Of a stretch of 64,000 nt of DNA, positions 1-8,255 are shown piece after piece; position 1 is the first letter of the stretch, and the number at the start of each line of letters is the position of its first letter. The notes under the pieces are model-generated. The model saw nothing but the letters and a program-made list of their open reading frames with translations. It did not search any database and was not told the origin of the DNA. Both the position numbers and the translations under genes were made by a program. Location: assembly GCF_900087015.1 (NCBI RefSeq), contig NZ_FLKP01000001.1:186001-250000 (forward strand), given 5' to 3'. Source of the stretch: Christensenella timonensis. Lineage in GTDB: Bacteria > Bacillota > Clostridia > Christensenellales > Christensenellaceae.

Positions 1-292
1 TGGAATGGGTATGCGCCACACTGCGCACCTCTTTAAAGGACCGGTATATCTCAAGGTGTGTAAACAGGTCGGAAGACGGCGTATGCGCCCCTTCGATGAT
101 CTTTCCTTCCAGATCGCAGACGATCATGTCGTCCGGTTTGATCTTGGAGTACGGGATGCGGCTCGGTTTGATGACGATATACCCCGTATGCTCGTCCATC
201 GCCGAAATGTTGCCCCACCGCAGCATCACAAGGCCGTATTTTTCCAGCTCCATGTTCGCCTTGTATACCTCGATCTTGATCCCTTCAAGCAT
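1..292 (-). CDS. araD: L-ribulose-5-phosphate 4-epimerase family protein, N-terminal part (cut by window edge)
   Basis: Reading from ATG at 292 the first 97 residues match the class II aldolase/epimerase fold of AraD/UlaF. An early acidic-basic helix is followed by a WGNIS phosphate-binding motif, an SSD motif and a HTHS motif that supplies zinc-binding histidines. A GAGGTAGG ribosome site lies about 8 bases upstream. The family interconverts L-ribulose-5-phosphate and D-xylulose-5-phosphate, which suits the neighbouring sugar-phosphate genes. The C-terminal half is outside the window, so whether it is intact and its exact substrate (ribulose- or other sugar-phosphate epimerase or aldolase) cannot be decided. 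Confidence 0.8.
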   Translation of the reverse strand, partial: MLEGIKIEVYKANMELEKYGLVMLRWGNISAMDEHTGYIVIKPSRIPYSKIKPDDMIVCDLEGKIIEGAHTPSSDLFTHLEIYRSFKEVRSVAHTHS

Positions 293-394
293 AATTGCCC
301 TACCTCAACTTATGTTCATTTTCCGGGCCGGGGATTGCGCCCCGTCCTTCTTTCCCTATTTTACATCCTGCCCCTTGTTTTCTCAAGTATTGCG

Positions 395-423
395 TTGATT
401 TTTCCATAAAAATCATATATCAT
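395..423 (+). promoter_or_regulatory. Probable sigma-A promoter of the OFA-type MFS gene
   Basis: TTGATT (395-400) and TATCAT (418-423) are separated by exactly 17 bases. The predicted start of transcription falls about 430, inside the palindrome at 428-439, and the gene begins at 478. Confidence 0.55.
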
Positions 424-427
424 TACG

Positions 428-439
428 TTAGCATGCTAA
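428..439. promoter_or_regulatory. 12-bp perfect palindrome, candidate repressor operator
   Basis: TTAGCATGCTAA is its own reverse complement and sits directly on the predicted transcription start. A second GCATGC core follows at 443-448. This geometry is what a dimeric repressor site looks like; the regulator is unknown. Confidence 0.45.
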
Positions 440-477
440 AACGCATGCACAAATGATAATTTGGAGGTGGCCTTATT

Positions 478-1686
478 TTGAAATCACAGAACAAATTCCT
501 GCCGCTTTTTGCCGGCGCAATCATCCAGCTTTGTATCGGTATCATTTATATCTGGAGCATTTTCCAGCCGGCTGTCATGGAATATTATGCATGGAGCGCG
601 GCAGACGCTTCTGTTACATTCTCCATCATGCTTGCCACCTTTGTTTTAGGCATCGTTTTAGGCGGGCGCTTAAACGATAAAAAGGGGCCGCGCCCCGTCG
701 TCTTTTTAGGCGGTGCGATGTTTGTAGCGGGCATACTGCTGTCGTCGTTCGTGCCGCAAAACATGCCTTGGCTAATCTACGTCTTTTACGGCGGCATGGC
801 GGGTTTCGGCGTGGGCGCTGCCTATACGTCCACCATCTCGTGCGCGCAAAAATGGTTCCTCGACAAAAGAGGCTTCGCCACGGGCATCATCGTCTGCACG
901 TTCGGCGCATCCACCGTTGTATTCACACCCATCGTCAATACGCTTTTAAAGGCGGTCGGCGTATCGCAGACCTTCCTTATCCTTGCGGTCATTTTTGCCG
1001 TGGTCATCCTGGTCTTCGGCTGGTTTGTTAAAAACCCGTCCAGGGAATATATGGATGCGTTCCACGTGGCGCTGCCCGACCTTTCCCGGCAGAAACAATA
1101 TGCGCCGCTTGAAATGGTCAAAACGAAATATTACTATTTCATCTTCCTGTCCATGATGCTCTTGACGCCCGCATATTTTATCATCAATCCATTATTAAAG
1201 TCCCTGGGCGAGCTGCGCAACCTAAGCGAGGCCGCGGCGCTGGCAGGCGTCATGGTCACGGGCATCGCCTCGGCTGCGGGCCGCCTGGTCGCCCCGTGGC
1301 TGTCCGACAAGATCGGGCGCAGGAATGTGCTTTTTGTGCTCTACCTGGTCACGCTCGTGTGTATCCTGCTGCTGACGTTTGCACAAAGCTACCTGTTCAT
1401 CGTGCTCATCGCGCTGATCGCCTTCGCATTCGGCGGAAGCGCAGGCGTGTTCCCGGCGGTCACGGCGGATTACTTCGGCATCAAAAACAACGGCGTCAAC
1501 TATGGCCTCATCATGATCGCTTTTGCGGTCTCCGGCCTGTTGTTTCCCGCCATTGCCAAGGTGGTCACCATCGACGGCATCCCGACACCATGGACGTTCA
1601 TCATTCCGGCTGCGGCCTGTGTTGTGGGCATTATCGTGACAGCGCTGCTAAAAAATGATTCGGCAAAAAAGGCCGGCCAATCCTAA
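478..1686 (+). CDS. MFS transporter, OFA (oxalate/formate antiporter) family
   Basis: A 402-residue integral membrane protein with 12 predicted helices. The signature loop after helix 2, GGRLNDKKGPR, and the following VVFLGG are typical of the OFA branch of the major facilitator superfamily, whose members exchange or take up small carboxylates. Translation starts at a TTG at 478, chosen because GGAGGTGG lies just upstream and the protein then begins at the usual family N-terminus. It has its own promoter and a palindromic operator and ends at a bidirectional terminator, so it is monocistronic. The substrate is unknown; export of a small acid made by the radical enzymes nearby is possible but only inferred. 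Confidence 0.8.
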   Translation: MKSQNKFLPLFAGAIIQLCIGIIYIWSIFQPAVMEYYAWSAADASVTFSIMLATFVLGIVLGGRLNDKKGPRPVVFLGGAMFVAGILLSSFVPQNMPWLIYVFYGGMAGFGVGAAYTSTISCAQKWFLDKRGFATGIIVCTFGASTVVFTPIVNTLLKAVGVSQTFLILAVIFAVVILVFGWFVKNPSREYMDAFHVALPDLSRQKQYAPLEMVKTKYYYFIFLSMMLLTPAYFIINPLLKSLGELRNLSEAAALAGVMVTGIASAAGRLVAPWLSDKIGRRNVLFVLYLVTLVCILLLTFAQSYLFIVLIALIAFAFGGSAGVFPAVTADYFGIKNNGVNYGLIMIAFAVSGLLFPAIAKVVTIDGIPTPWTFIIPAAACVVGIIVTALLKNDSAKKAGQS

Positions 1687-1701
1687 ATAAAATGAAGCAA
1701 A

Positions 1702-1732
1702 GAAAACAGGCGCCTTTCAGGCGCCTGTTTTC
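1702..1732. terminator. Bidirectional intrinsic terminator between MFS gene and thioesterase gene
   Basis: A perfect 13-bp inverted repeat (GAAAACAGGCGCC and its complement) with a 5-base loop. It has A-rich and T-rich flanks on both sides, so it can serve the converging genes on either strand. Confidence 0.85.
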
Positions 1733-1765
1733 ATACAAACCATGGATGGCCCGACCCCGCCTGCT

Positions 1766-2170
1766 TTAAAGCCCGATGCTTCCTTCCTTGATGAAACCTG
1801 TGACCGTCACGTAGGCGACGTTCGTACCAAGCTCGTCACAAACCTCCACCTCGTACAGGCATGTCCTGCGCGTTGCCGATATCTCTTTTGCGCTTGCGAT
1901 CAGTTTCTTGCCTTTCGGCGGCCGGTTATAGGTGATGTTGTTTGACAGGGAAACCACGTTGCCATGCTTGCAGTTTGCCGCGACCGCAAATGTAAAATCC
2001 GCGATCGTAAAGATCATGCCTCCCTGCACCACATTGCCCGCATTCAGGTGCTTGTCCTCGATCAGCGCGCTGCAAACACATTCGCCTTCTCCCGCGCTGT
2101 CGATCACGATCCCCAGTCCTTTTACAAAGCGATCCATCTCAAAAAACTTTTTTACACGTTCAATATCCAA
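1766..2170 (-). CDS. PaaI-type hotdog-fold thioesterase
   Basis: A 134-residue single hotdog domain. The motif NAGNVVQGGMIFTIAD around residues 43-58 is the PaaI/thioesterase signature (HGG position as QGG, with the catalytic-helix D at the end). Members hydrolyse acyl-CoA thioesters, often aryl- or short-chain CoAs, in the cytoplasm. The start is a TTG with GGAGGG eight bases upstream; no ATG is available in frame. It stands alone, divergent from deoC, with a TATAAT-like box at 2200-2205. The physiological substrate cannot be read from the sequence. Confidence 0.75.
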   Translation of the reverse strand: MDIERVKKFFEMDRFVKGLGIVIDSAGEGECVCSALIEDKHLNAGNVVQGGMIFTIADFTFAVAANCKHGNVVSLSNNITYNRPPKGKKLIASAKEISATRRTCLYEVEVCDELGTNVAYVTVTGFIKEGSIGL

Positions 2171-2263
2171 TGCATTTCCCTCCTGCCCGAACTGTTCCCA
2201 TTATACTCCTTTTTCCTGATAGATAGTGCATGTTTTTTTGACATATTTTTTTATCACTTGCCA

Positions 2264-2292
2264 TTGACATTGCCTATTCTCTCGCTTATGAT
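2264..2292 (+). promoter_or_regulatory. Strong sigma-A promoter of deoC
   Basis: A perfect TTGACA (2264-2269), a 17-base spacer and TATGAT (2287-2292). deoC starts 38 bases downstream with GGAGG at 2316-2320. Confidence 0.8.
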
Positions 2293-2330
2293 AATACTGT
2301 TTTAAATGACTTTTCGGAGGCCTTTACCCT

Positions 2331-3035
2331 ATGTTTTCACTTGAAGATCTTCCCAGGATGATTGATATGACTTCTATTTACGCGGATTCGCAGCTGAAAG
2401 ATATCGACCGCGTGTGCGATATCGCCAAGGCATACCATTGCGCTTCGACGATCGCCTTTCCCTGCTATCTTTCCTATACGATCAAGAATACCATCGGTTA
2501 CGACGACGTCCTGCACGGAAGCGTCACCGGCTTTCCCTTTGGCGGCGAGCTTACGTCCGCAAAGGTATATGAAGCAAAGCAACTGGAGCTGATGGGCGCA
2601 CAGGAGATCGATATGGTCATGAACGTCGGCGCATTTTTGTCCGGCAACCAAAAATATACGAAACAGGATATGACGACCGTATGCGAGTCTGTTAAAGTCC
2701 CGGTCAAGGTCATCATCGAGACGTCGTTTTTAAATGATGCGCAGATCGCCACGGCCGCAGAGCTCGCGGTCGCCGCGGGTGCGGAATTTGTCAAGACGAG
2801 CACGGGGCTCCACGGCAGGCCCACGACCGTGCACATGATCAAAACCATCAAGGATGCGATCGGCGACAGCGCCCTGATCAAAGCGGCGGGCGGTATCCGC
2901 GATGTGGATACGATGCTTGAAATGATCGACGCGGGCGCCAGCCGTTTTGGCCTCGGCGTACGCAGTGCAGAGCCTATTCTCCGTGAAATCGATACGCGGC
3001 TTGCACGGGAAAGCCTGATGGATTATATCAAATAG
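2331..3035 (+). CDS. deoC: Deoxyribose-phosphate aldolase
   Basis: A 234-residue class I aldolase TIM barrel. Lys155 in VKTSTG is the Schiff-base lysine, Lys184 in IKAAGGIR the assisting lysine, and Asp94 in EIDMVMNVG the proton-relay residue. It cleaves 2-deoxy-D-ribose-5-phosphate to acetaldehyde and glyceraldehyde-3-phosphate. It is monocistronic, with a near-consensus promoter and its own terminator, rather than sitting in the usual deo nucleoside operon: no deoA, deoB, deoD or cdd is present. Its neighbours are an iron alcohol dehydrogenase, a PfkB kinase and another aldolase, so it may serve deoxysugar catabolism as well as nucleoside salvage. Confidence 0.92.
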   Translation: MFSLEDLPRMIDMTSIYADSQLKDIDRVCDIAKAYHCASTIAFPCYLSYTIKNTIGYDDVLHGSVTGFPFGGELTSAKVYEAKQLELMGAQEIDMVMNVGAFLSGNQKYTKQDMTTVCESVKVPVKVIIETSFLNDAQIATAAELAVAAGAEFVKTSTGLHGRPTTVHMIKTIKDAIGDSALIKAAGGIRDVDTMLEMIDAGASRFGLGVRSAEPILREIDTRLARESLMDYIK

Positions 3036-3050
3036 CAAGCGGTTTTGTAA

Positions 3051-3077
3051 GGAGCGCAGCCCGCGCTCCTTTTTTTG
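3051..3077 (+). terminator. Intrinsic terminator of deoC
   Basis: A GGAGCGC/GCGCTCC stem with a short loop is followed by eight T residues, 15 bases after the deoC stop. Confidence 0.85.
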
Positions 3078-3083
3078 ATACGC

Positions 3084-3111
3084 AAAAAAGCCGCATCCGG
3101 GGATGCGGCCT
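3084..3111 (-). terminator. Intrinsic terminator of the kinase-aldolase-alcohol dehydrogenase operon
   Basis: An 8-bp GCCGCATCC-type stem (3090-3109) is followed on the minus strand by six T residues, 18 bases past the stop of the alcohol dehydrogenase gene. Confidence 0.8.
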
Positions 3112-3128
3112 TCCTGCTGTTTGACAGT

Positions 3129-4301
3129 CTATCGGTAAGACTGTTTCAGGATATCGATGATGTCTTCCTTCGACAGCTCGTAAATATCCACGGAATCGAT
3201 GCCTACATCGTCCACAACGATATCTGCGATGCGTTCAAAATCTTCCGGCTTCATGCCGTATTCCGAAAGCGCCAGCTCGCGGGCGCCTGTTTTGTCGAGC
3301 ATCTTTACAAGGCCATTCACAAAATTCTGTCCTTTATCTCCCATGACAGGCGCTTCGCCCATGATGTCCCCAAGCTGCTCCAGCATATCCGGTACGAGAG
3401 CCTTGATCTTTGTATAATACGCCTCTGCAAGGACGATCAGGCTGGCGCCGTGCGGCAATTTGGGAAACAGGCCGCCCAGGCACTGCCCAATGATATGGTG
3501 GGACGTCGTATTGATGAGCGCCTGCGTATATCCGCTCAATACATCGGCTGCAAAAGCGATATTCGTCCGCGCCTCTTCGTTTTTCCCGTCCTCCGCGACA
3601 ACGGGCAGCCACTGCGTCACCAGCCGCACGGATTCCGCGCCGTACATATCGACCAGCTTGTTTTTATTCTGGTTGACGATATAACATTCCGCCGCATGGA
3701 AAAATGCGTCAAAGCCCTGGTAGATCGTCAGGTGCCGCGGCAGCGACATCGTGATCTGCGGATCAATAAACGATATCTGCGGGAAGATCGCATCCACCGC
3801 AAAATCGAGCTTCTCCCCTGTTTCTTCATTGGTGATCACGCAATACGGGTCTGTCTCTGTTCCCGTACCCGCTGTCGTAGAGATCGCCACCACCGGGGCC
3901 GCGCTGCGGATCTCCTTGCGCCCGCCCGATCCCGCGCTTGCGTAATCCCACAGGTCTCCGGGGTTTTCCAGCATGATTGCGATGGCCTTCGCCGTGTCGA
4001 TGGTGCTGCCTCCCCCAAGGCCGATACAAAAATCGCATCCTTCGTTCCGAGCGATATCGACGCCCTTCATCACGTCTTCGCGCGTCGGGTTGGGCATCAC
4101 GTGGTCGTTCACCACAACCTCTACGCCATTTTTCTTAAGCAGCGCGACCACCCGCCCAAGCAGCCCGGACGGTTCGATGAATCCATCCTGCAGTACGCAT
4201 AAAAGCGCTTTTTTGCCCGGCAGGGGCATGCTTTTTAATTCCTCCAGCCTTCCGTTCCCAAACACCACGCGCGTCGGGATAAAACTATCCGCACTAAACA
4301 T
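3129..4301 (-). CDS. Iron-containing (group III) alcohol dehydrogenase
   Basis: A 390-residue enzyme. The N-terminal nucleotide domain carries GGGSTIDTAK, and the C-terminal metal domain carries the ligand series FIDPQ (Asp), GFDAFFHAAE (His), TSHHIIG (His) and LPHGASL (His). Members reduce aldehydes such as acetaldehyde, lactaldehyde or 3-hydroxypropanal with NAD(P)H. The start at 4301 is preferred over an upstream ATG because AAGGTGAGG precedes it and the family N-terminus (FxxPTRVVFGNG) follows at once. It is the last gene of a three-gene operon with a class II aldolase and a PfkB kinase, where it could reduce the aldehyde released by the aldolase. The exact substrate is unknown. Confidence 0.88.
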   Translation of the reverse strand: MFSADSFIPTRVVFGNGRLEELKSMPLPGKKALLCVLQDGFIEPSGLLGRVVALLKKNGVEVVVNDHVMPNPTREDVMKGVDIARNEGCDFCIGLGGGSTIDTAKAIAIMLENPGDLWDYASAGSGGRKEIRSAAPVVAISTTAGTGTETDPYCVITNEETGEKLDFAVDAIFPQISFIDPQITMSLPRHLTIYQGFDAFFHAAECYIVNQNKNKLVDMYGAESVRLVTQWLPVVAEDGKNEEARTNIAFAADVLSGYTQALINTTSHHIIGQCLGGLFPKLPHGASLIVLAEAYYTKIKALVPDMLEQLGDIMGEAPVMGDKGQNFVNGLVKMLDKTGARELALSEYGMKPEDFERIADIVVDDVGIDSVDIYELSKEDIIDILKQSYR

Positions 4302-4320
4302 TTTCCTCACCTTTCCTTTT

Positions 4321-4938
4321 CTATAAACTAAGCAGAAATTCCACTTCATCCGCCGGCAGGTCGTTTTCCTTTCCGATCAGCCGCGAAATGACGCATATCT
4401 TTGCCGCGCTCTCCACCGATTCCAGCTTGTTAAGCGCGTCGTACGCTGTTTTTCCTACCGCCAGCACACCGTGGTTTGCCAGCAGCATGATGTCCTTTCC
4501 TTTTTTGAGGATATCGCCTGCCCCGGCATAAATGCTGTCCGATCCGGGACGGCCGTACGGGAGGACTTCCACCTCCTTGTGATCCCACAAAAGCTCCGCG
4601 TGCGCATGCGATACAAAGGGCATGTTGCACATGGCAAACGCCGTCAAAAACGGGGCATGCGAATGTACCACGCCGCCGATATCCTCGCGCAGCCCGTACA
4701 TCGCGGCATGCATTTTCAACTCGGACGACGGCGGGTATACCCCCGCAACCTGCTTTTCCTTTTCATCAAAAACAGCGATCATGTCGCCCGTCAGCCATTC
4801 CTTGTTTTTGCCGGACGGCGTGATATACAGGTATCCGTCCCGTTTGACGGATACGTTGCCTTCATAAGCATTTGCCAGCAGCTTATCGTCCATGCGCTTT
4901 GCAACGCGCAATACTTCCCTGATTGCTTCGCTTTCCAT
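4321..4938 (-). CDS. Class II aldolase/adducin family protein (L-fuculose-phosphate aldolase-like)
   Basis: A 205-residue zinc aldolase domain with YEGNVS (phosphate loop), a PSSE motif, HSHAPF (two zinc histidines) and a later ANHGVLAVG (third zinc histidine). The family cleaves ketose- or deoxyketose-1-phosphates to dihydroxyacetone phosphate plus an aldehyde. The start at 4938 is supported by AAAGGGACGGG upstream and by the conserved beginning of the fold; upstream in-frame codons are out of character. It lies 13 bases after the PfkB kinase gene and 19 before the alcohol dehydrogenase, suggesting the order kinase, aldolase, aldehyde reductase acting on one sugar. Confidence 0.82.
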   Translation of the reverse strand: MESEAIREVLRVAKRMDDKLLANAYEGNVSVKRDGYLYITPSGKNKEWLTGDMIAVFDEKEKQVAGVYPPSSELKMHAAMYGLREDIGGVVHSHAPFLTAFAMCNMPFVSHAHAELLWDHKEVEVLPYGRPGSDSIYAGAGDILKKGKDIMLLANHGVLAVGKTAYDALNKLESVESAAKICVISRLIGKENDLPADEVEFLLSL

Positions 4939-4951
4939 TCCCGTCCCTTTC

Positions 4952-5863
4952 CTACAGCGCAAATACCTGCGCAACTTCCTCGTATGTGGGGATCGAGCGG
5001 AACGATCCTTTTCTCTGTACGCTGACAGAGGACACCGCATTGGCGAACTTCGCCGCTGTAAACAGGTCTTTGTCCTTCCAGATCGCCACGGCAAGCCCCG
5101 CGTTAAACGAATCGCCCGCGCCCGTCGTATCGACGGCTTTTACCTTGTATGCTTCGACCATTTCGGTTCTTTGCCCGTCGGATACGAAAGCGCCGCGCCC
5201 TCCCAAGGTGATCACAACGTTTTTTACGCCTTTTCCATGGAAAAACGCACAGGCTTCAGCCGCGCTCTTTTCATCGTCCACTGCAAATCCGCAATATCCC
5301 GCCGCTTCGCTTTCGTTGGGTGTGATGATATCAATATATTGATAAAACCCATCCGGGATCTCCTTTACCGGCGCAGGGTTGACGATGGTCACCGCCCCGT
5401 ATTCCTTCGCCATCTTCATGGCATATTCGCATGTTTCCATCGGCGGCATGAATTCCGTCATCACGACCTTTGCATCCCGTATTACATCGCGGTTCTGCTC
5501 CACATATTCGGGCGTGACCGCCCTGTCCGCCGCATGTACGATACTGATCGCGTTGGCGCCGCTTTCTTCCACCATCACAAATGCCGACCCGCACAGCATA
5601 TCCTTTGCCATGCCGATCCTTTCGCAATTGACGCCCGCCCACGCAAGGTCGCTTTTCAAAAGCGGTAAATTGGGATCAAGCTCTCCCATCATGCTGATAA
5701 AACAGGTAGGGACACCGAGCCTCGCGACCGCGCCGATCTGGATCGCCCCTTTGCCGCCTATGGCCATGCTCAGGGAATCCCCAAATACCGTTTCCCCCGG
5801 CATGGGCAGCCGTTTGTTGTGTACGATATAATCTACATTGATGCTTCCGACATGCGTGATCAT
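4952..5863 (-). CDS. PfkB-family carbohydrate kinase (ribokinase-like)
   Basis: A 303-residue kinase with the N-terminal sugar-binding motif GSINVDYIVHNKRLPMPGET, a GGKGA turn and the C-terminal DTTGAGDSFNAG signature whose Asp251 is the catalytic base. It phosphorylates a sugar hydroxyl with ATP. The start at 5863 follows GGGGGTGG; earlier codons do not fit the family. It heads the kinase-aldolase-dehydrogenase operon. It is a close paralogue of the kinase at 29929-30849, sharing long identical stretches, but the usual GGKGANQ is GGKGAIQ here. That Asn normally contacts the sugar, so the substrate may differ from ribose. Confidence 0.85.
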   Translation of the reverse strand: MITHVGSINVDYIVHNKRLPMPGETVFGDSLSMAIGGKGAIQIGAVARLGVPTCFISMMGELDPNLPLLKSDLAWAGVNCERIGMAKDMLCGSAFVMVEESGANAISIVHAADRAVTPEYVEQNRDVIRDAKVVMTEFMPPMETCEYAMKMAKEYGAVTIVNPAPVKEIPDGFYQYIDIITPNESEAAGYCGFAVDDEKSAAEACAFFHGKGVKNVVITLGGRGAFVSDGQRTEMVEAYKVKAVDTTGAGDSFNAGLAVAIWKDKDLFTAAKFANAVSSVSVQRKGSFRSIPTYEEVAQVFAL

Positions 5864-5905
5864 TTTTTCCACCCCCATATTATGCAATAACATATGTGCT
5901 TATAG

Positions 5906-5935
5906 TTGACTTTTGTGCTTTCCTTTATGTATAAT
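5906..5935 (+). promoter_or_regulatory. Probable promoter of the AraC-family regulator
   Basis: TTGACT (5906-5911) and TATAAT (5930-5935) are 18 bases apart, reading toward the regulator at 6007. The 143-base divergent gap must also hold the kinase operon promoter, which I could not place with confidence. Confidence 0.6.
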
Positions 5936-6006
5936 TATATTGACGGCAGGCAAAAATGTACATCAATATATTGCCGAAAACTATCATTATCATAGCTAGG
6001 TGTTTT

Positions 6007-6912
6007 ATGCATATCACATACTTGTCCAGCGACCAGACGCTGCGCGAATTGAATCAGGATGCTTCTCTGGATATCTATCTGGACCAAATCGAACACTCCC
6101 GCCGCGGCAACATCCCGTGGCAGCGGGACAGTATTCCCTGGCATTGGCACGCGGAGATCGAATTCGTCATCGCCAACCGCGGTACGACGGAGATATCCGT
6201 CGCGGAGGATACCGTCCTGCTGCATGAGGGCGAAGGCATGTTCATCAACGGCAGCCAGTTGCACCGCATCCGTCCGCGGCGCGGGGACGATTCGTCCCTG
6301 TTTACCGTTGCGGTCAGTCCGCGCCTTTTGGGGAGCAGCGGATTTGACCTGCTGTCCACCAAATATATCCTTCCCTATATTGGCGATACAGCGGTCAAAT
6401 ACACAAAATTTTCCGGTGAAATCCCATGGCAGGCACAGGCGCTTTCTTATCTTGGGCACATCCGCCAGGTATCGTCCGCGCACGCTTTCGGCTTTGAATT
6501 CGATATGCGTAACGCGGTCTGCAGCCTGTGGCTGCTGCTGCTGGAACATGTGTTTACAGGCGCCCCCACCAGCCAGCGAACCTCCACCAACGATGAACTG
6601 CGCATCAAGCAGGCGCTCGCCTTTGTACACGAGCACTATGCCGAGGATATCTCCCTTGCAGATATCAGCAACGCTATCAATTTGAGCAAAAGCGAATGCT
6701 GCCGTTCGTTTAAACGCGTCCTGCGCGTCACGCCCATCGATTCGCTGATTGCTTACCGCCTGGAACGCGCGGCTGCCCTGCTTTTGGATACCGGCCTGCC
6801 GGTCAGTACGATCGCCACCATGACCGGCTTTAACAGCCTCAGCTATTTCAGCAAGCTTTTCCGCGAACGGATCGGCTGTACCCCAAGAAGGTATCGCTGC
6901 CGTCCCAAATGA
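6007..6912 (+). CDS. AraC-family transcriptional regulator with N-terminal cupin
   Basis: A 301-residue regulator. The N-terminal half has the cupin sensor pattern (IPWHWHAEIEF near residue 40 and EGEGMFINGSQLHRI), which usually binds a sugar. The C-terminal 100 residues form two helix-turn-helix units (DISLADISNAINLS and LPVSTIATMTGF followed by YFSKLFRERIGCTP). ATG at 6007 is chosen because the cupin domain begins right after it; the upstream in-frame residues are atypical. It is transcribed divergently from the kinase-aldolase-dehydrogenase operon and most likely activates it on binding the pathway sugar. Confidence 0.85.
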   Translation: MHITYLSSDQTLRELNQDASLDIYLDQIEHSRRGNIPWQRDSIPWHWHAEIEFVIANRGTTEISVAEDTVLLHEGEGMFINGSQLHRIRPRRGDDSSLFTVAVSPRLLGSSGFDLLSTKYILPYIGDTAVKYTKFSGEIPWQAQALSYLGHIRQVSSAHAFGFEFDMRNAVCSLWLLLLEHVFTGAPTSQRTSTNDELRIKQALAFVHEHYAEDISLADISNAINLSKSECCRSFKRVLRVTPIDSLIAYRLERAAALLLDTGLPVSTIATMTGFNSLSYFSKLFRERIGCTPRRYRCRPK

Positions 6913-6920
6913 CGATACAA

Positions 6921-6950
6921 AAAAAGGCTTTGCGCCCGCAAAGCCTTTTT
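6921..6950. terminator. Bidirectional terminator between AraC regulator and metY
   Basis: A perfect inverted repeat AAAAAGGCTTTGCG / CGCAAAGCCTTTTT with a 2-base centre (four-base effective loop), serving two converging genes. Confidence 0.88.
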
Positions 6951-6961
6951 ATTTTCCTGTG

Positions 6962-8221
6962 TCAGATATTGGCAAATCCCCGCTTTAAATCATCCAGGAT
7001 ATCCTCGATATTTTCGATCCCCACGGAAAGGCGGATCATGCCCGGCGTGATACCCGCCGCAACGAGCTGTTCATCCGTTAACTGTCGATGTGTCTCGCTC
7101 GCCGGATGCAGGACGCATGTTTTCACGGTCGCCACATGAACCACATTCGCCGCAAGCTCCAAGCTATCCATGAAGCGGATCGCCGCCTCGCGGCCGCCCT
7201 TCAGGGAAAAGGCGATCACTCCGCTTGCGCCGTCCGGCAGGTACTTGCGCCCCAGCTCATAATATCGATCGCCCACAAGCCCCGGATAGCTCACGCTCTC
7301 CACCTGCTCCTGGGACTTCAGGAACTTCGCGGCCGCAAGCGCATTTTCGCTGTGCCGCGCTATGCGCAGGGCAAGCGTTTCCAGCCCCATGTTGAGTAAA
7401 AACGCGCCATGCGCCGTAGGGCTCGCCCCAATGTCGCGCATCAGCTGCGTCCGTGCTTTTGTGATATACGCCAGCTTACCAAACGCCTCCGTATAGACGG
7501 TGCCGTGGTAGCTTTCATCCGGCTGCGTAAGGCCGGGGTAATCCTTCCAGTCAAAGTTTCCGCTGTCGACGATCACACCGCCCAATTGCACCGCGTGCCC
7601 GTCCATATATTTGGAAGTGGAATGTGTCACAATATCCGCGCCGAATTCAAACGGGCGGCAAAGGATCGGGGTTGCAAACGTATTGTCCACAATGAGCGGA
7701 ACGCCGTGCTTATGCGCGATCTTTGCAAAACGCTCGATATCAAAGACCGAAATCGCGGGGTTGGCAATCGTTTCCCCAAACACCAGCTTGGTATTCGGCC
7801 GGAACGCTTTCTCAATCTCCTCATCCGGCGCGTCCTGGTCGATGAACGTCGTTTCAATTCCCAGCTTTTCCAGCGTGACGCCAAACAGGTTGATCGTCCC
7901 GCCGTATATTTCGGAAGCACACACCATATGGTCTCCCGCGCCCATAATGTTGAGGATCGCGATCATGTTCGCACTCTGCCCGGAAGCGGTGCACATCGCG
8001 CCCACGCCGCCCTCCAAGGCCGCGATCTTTTCTTCCACATAACCGACCGTCGGGTTTGCGAGGCGCGTGTAAAAATACCCCGCCGCCTTCAGGTCAAATA
8101 AATCGCCGATATGCTCCGTCGAATCATAATCAAAGGTCGTGGACTGGTAGATCGGCAGCGCATGCGGCTCGCCGTTTTTGGGCTTCCATCCTTCATGCAG
8201 GCATTTTGTTTCGATTCTCAT
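6962..8221 (-). CDS. metY: O-acetylhomoserine sulfhydrylase
   Basis: A 419-residue pyridoxal-phosphate enzyme of the Cys/Met metabolism family. YQSTTFDYDS and YTRLANPTV near the N-terminus, ASGQSANM for cofactor stacking, and THSTSKYMDGH holding the Schiff-base lysine place it with MetY rather than with MetB/MetC. It makes homocysteine from O-acetylhomoserine and sulfide. GGAGGG precedes the ATG. It lies 34 bases behind a reductase gene and shares its transcript; no S-box or other riboswitch fits in that gap. The homoserine it needs upstream is supplied by hom at 46-47 kb. Confidence 0.9.
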   Translation of the reverse strand: MRIETKCLHEGWKPKNGEPHALPIYQSTTFDYDSTEHIGDLFDLKAAGYFYTRLANPTVGYVEEKIAALEGGVGAMCTASGQSANMIAILNIMGAGDHMVCASEIYGGTINLFGVTLEKLGIETTFIDQDAPDEEIEKAFRPNTKLVFGETIANPAISVFDIERFAKIAHKHGVPLIVDNTFATPILCRPFEFGADIVTHSTSKYMDGHAVQLGGVIVDSGNFDWKDYPGLTQPDESYHGTVYTEAFGKLAYITKARTQLMRDIGASPTAHGAFLLNMGLETLALRIARHSENALAAAKFLKSQEQVESVSYPGLVGDRYYELGRKYLPDGASGVIAFSLKGGREAAIRFMDSLELAANVVHVATVKTCVLHPASETHRQLTDEQLVAAGITPGMIRLSVGIENIEDILDDLKRGFANI

Positions 8222-8255
8222 ATGATGTTTCCCTCCATAATTATAAAATATATAT

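Noticed and set aside
5-409. A 134-codon plus-strand frame at the left edge
   Set aside because: It is the complement of the N-terminus of the epimerase gene and has no family character or ribosome site; the minus-strand reading is clearly coding.
8222-8255. SAM riboswitch before metY
   Set aside because: The gap to the upstream reductase gene is 34 AT-rich bases, far too short, and contains no S-box core.
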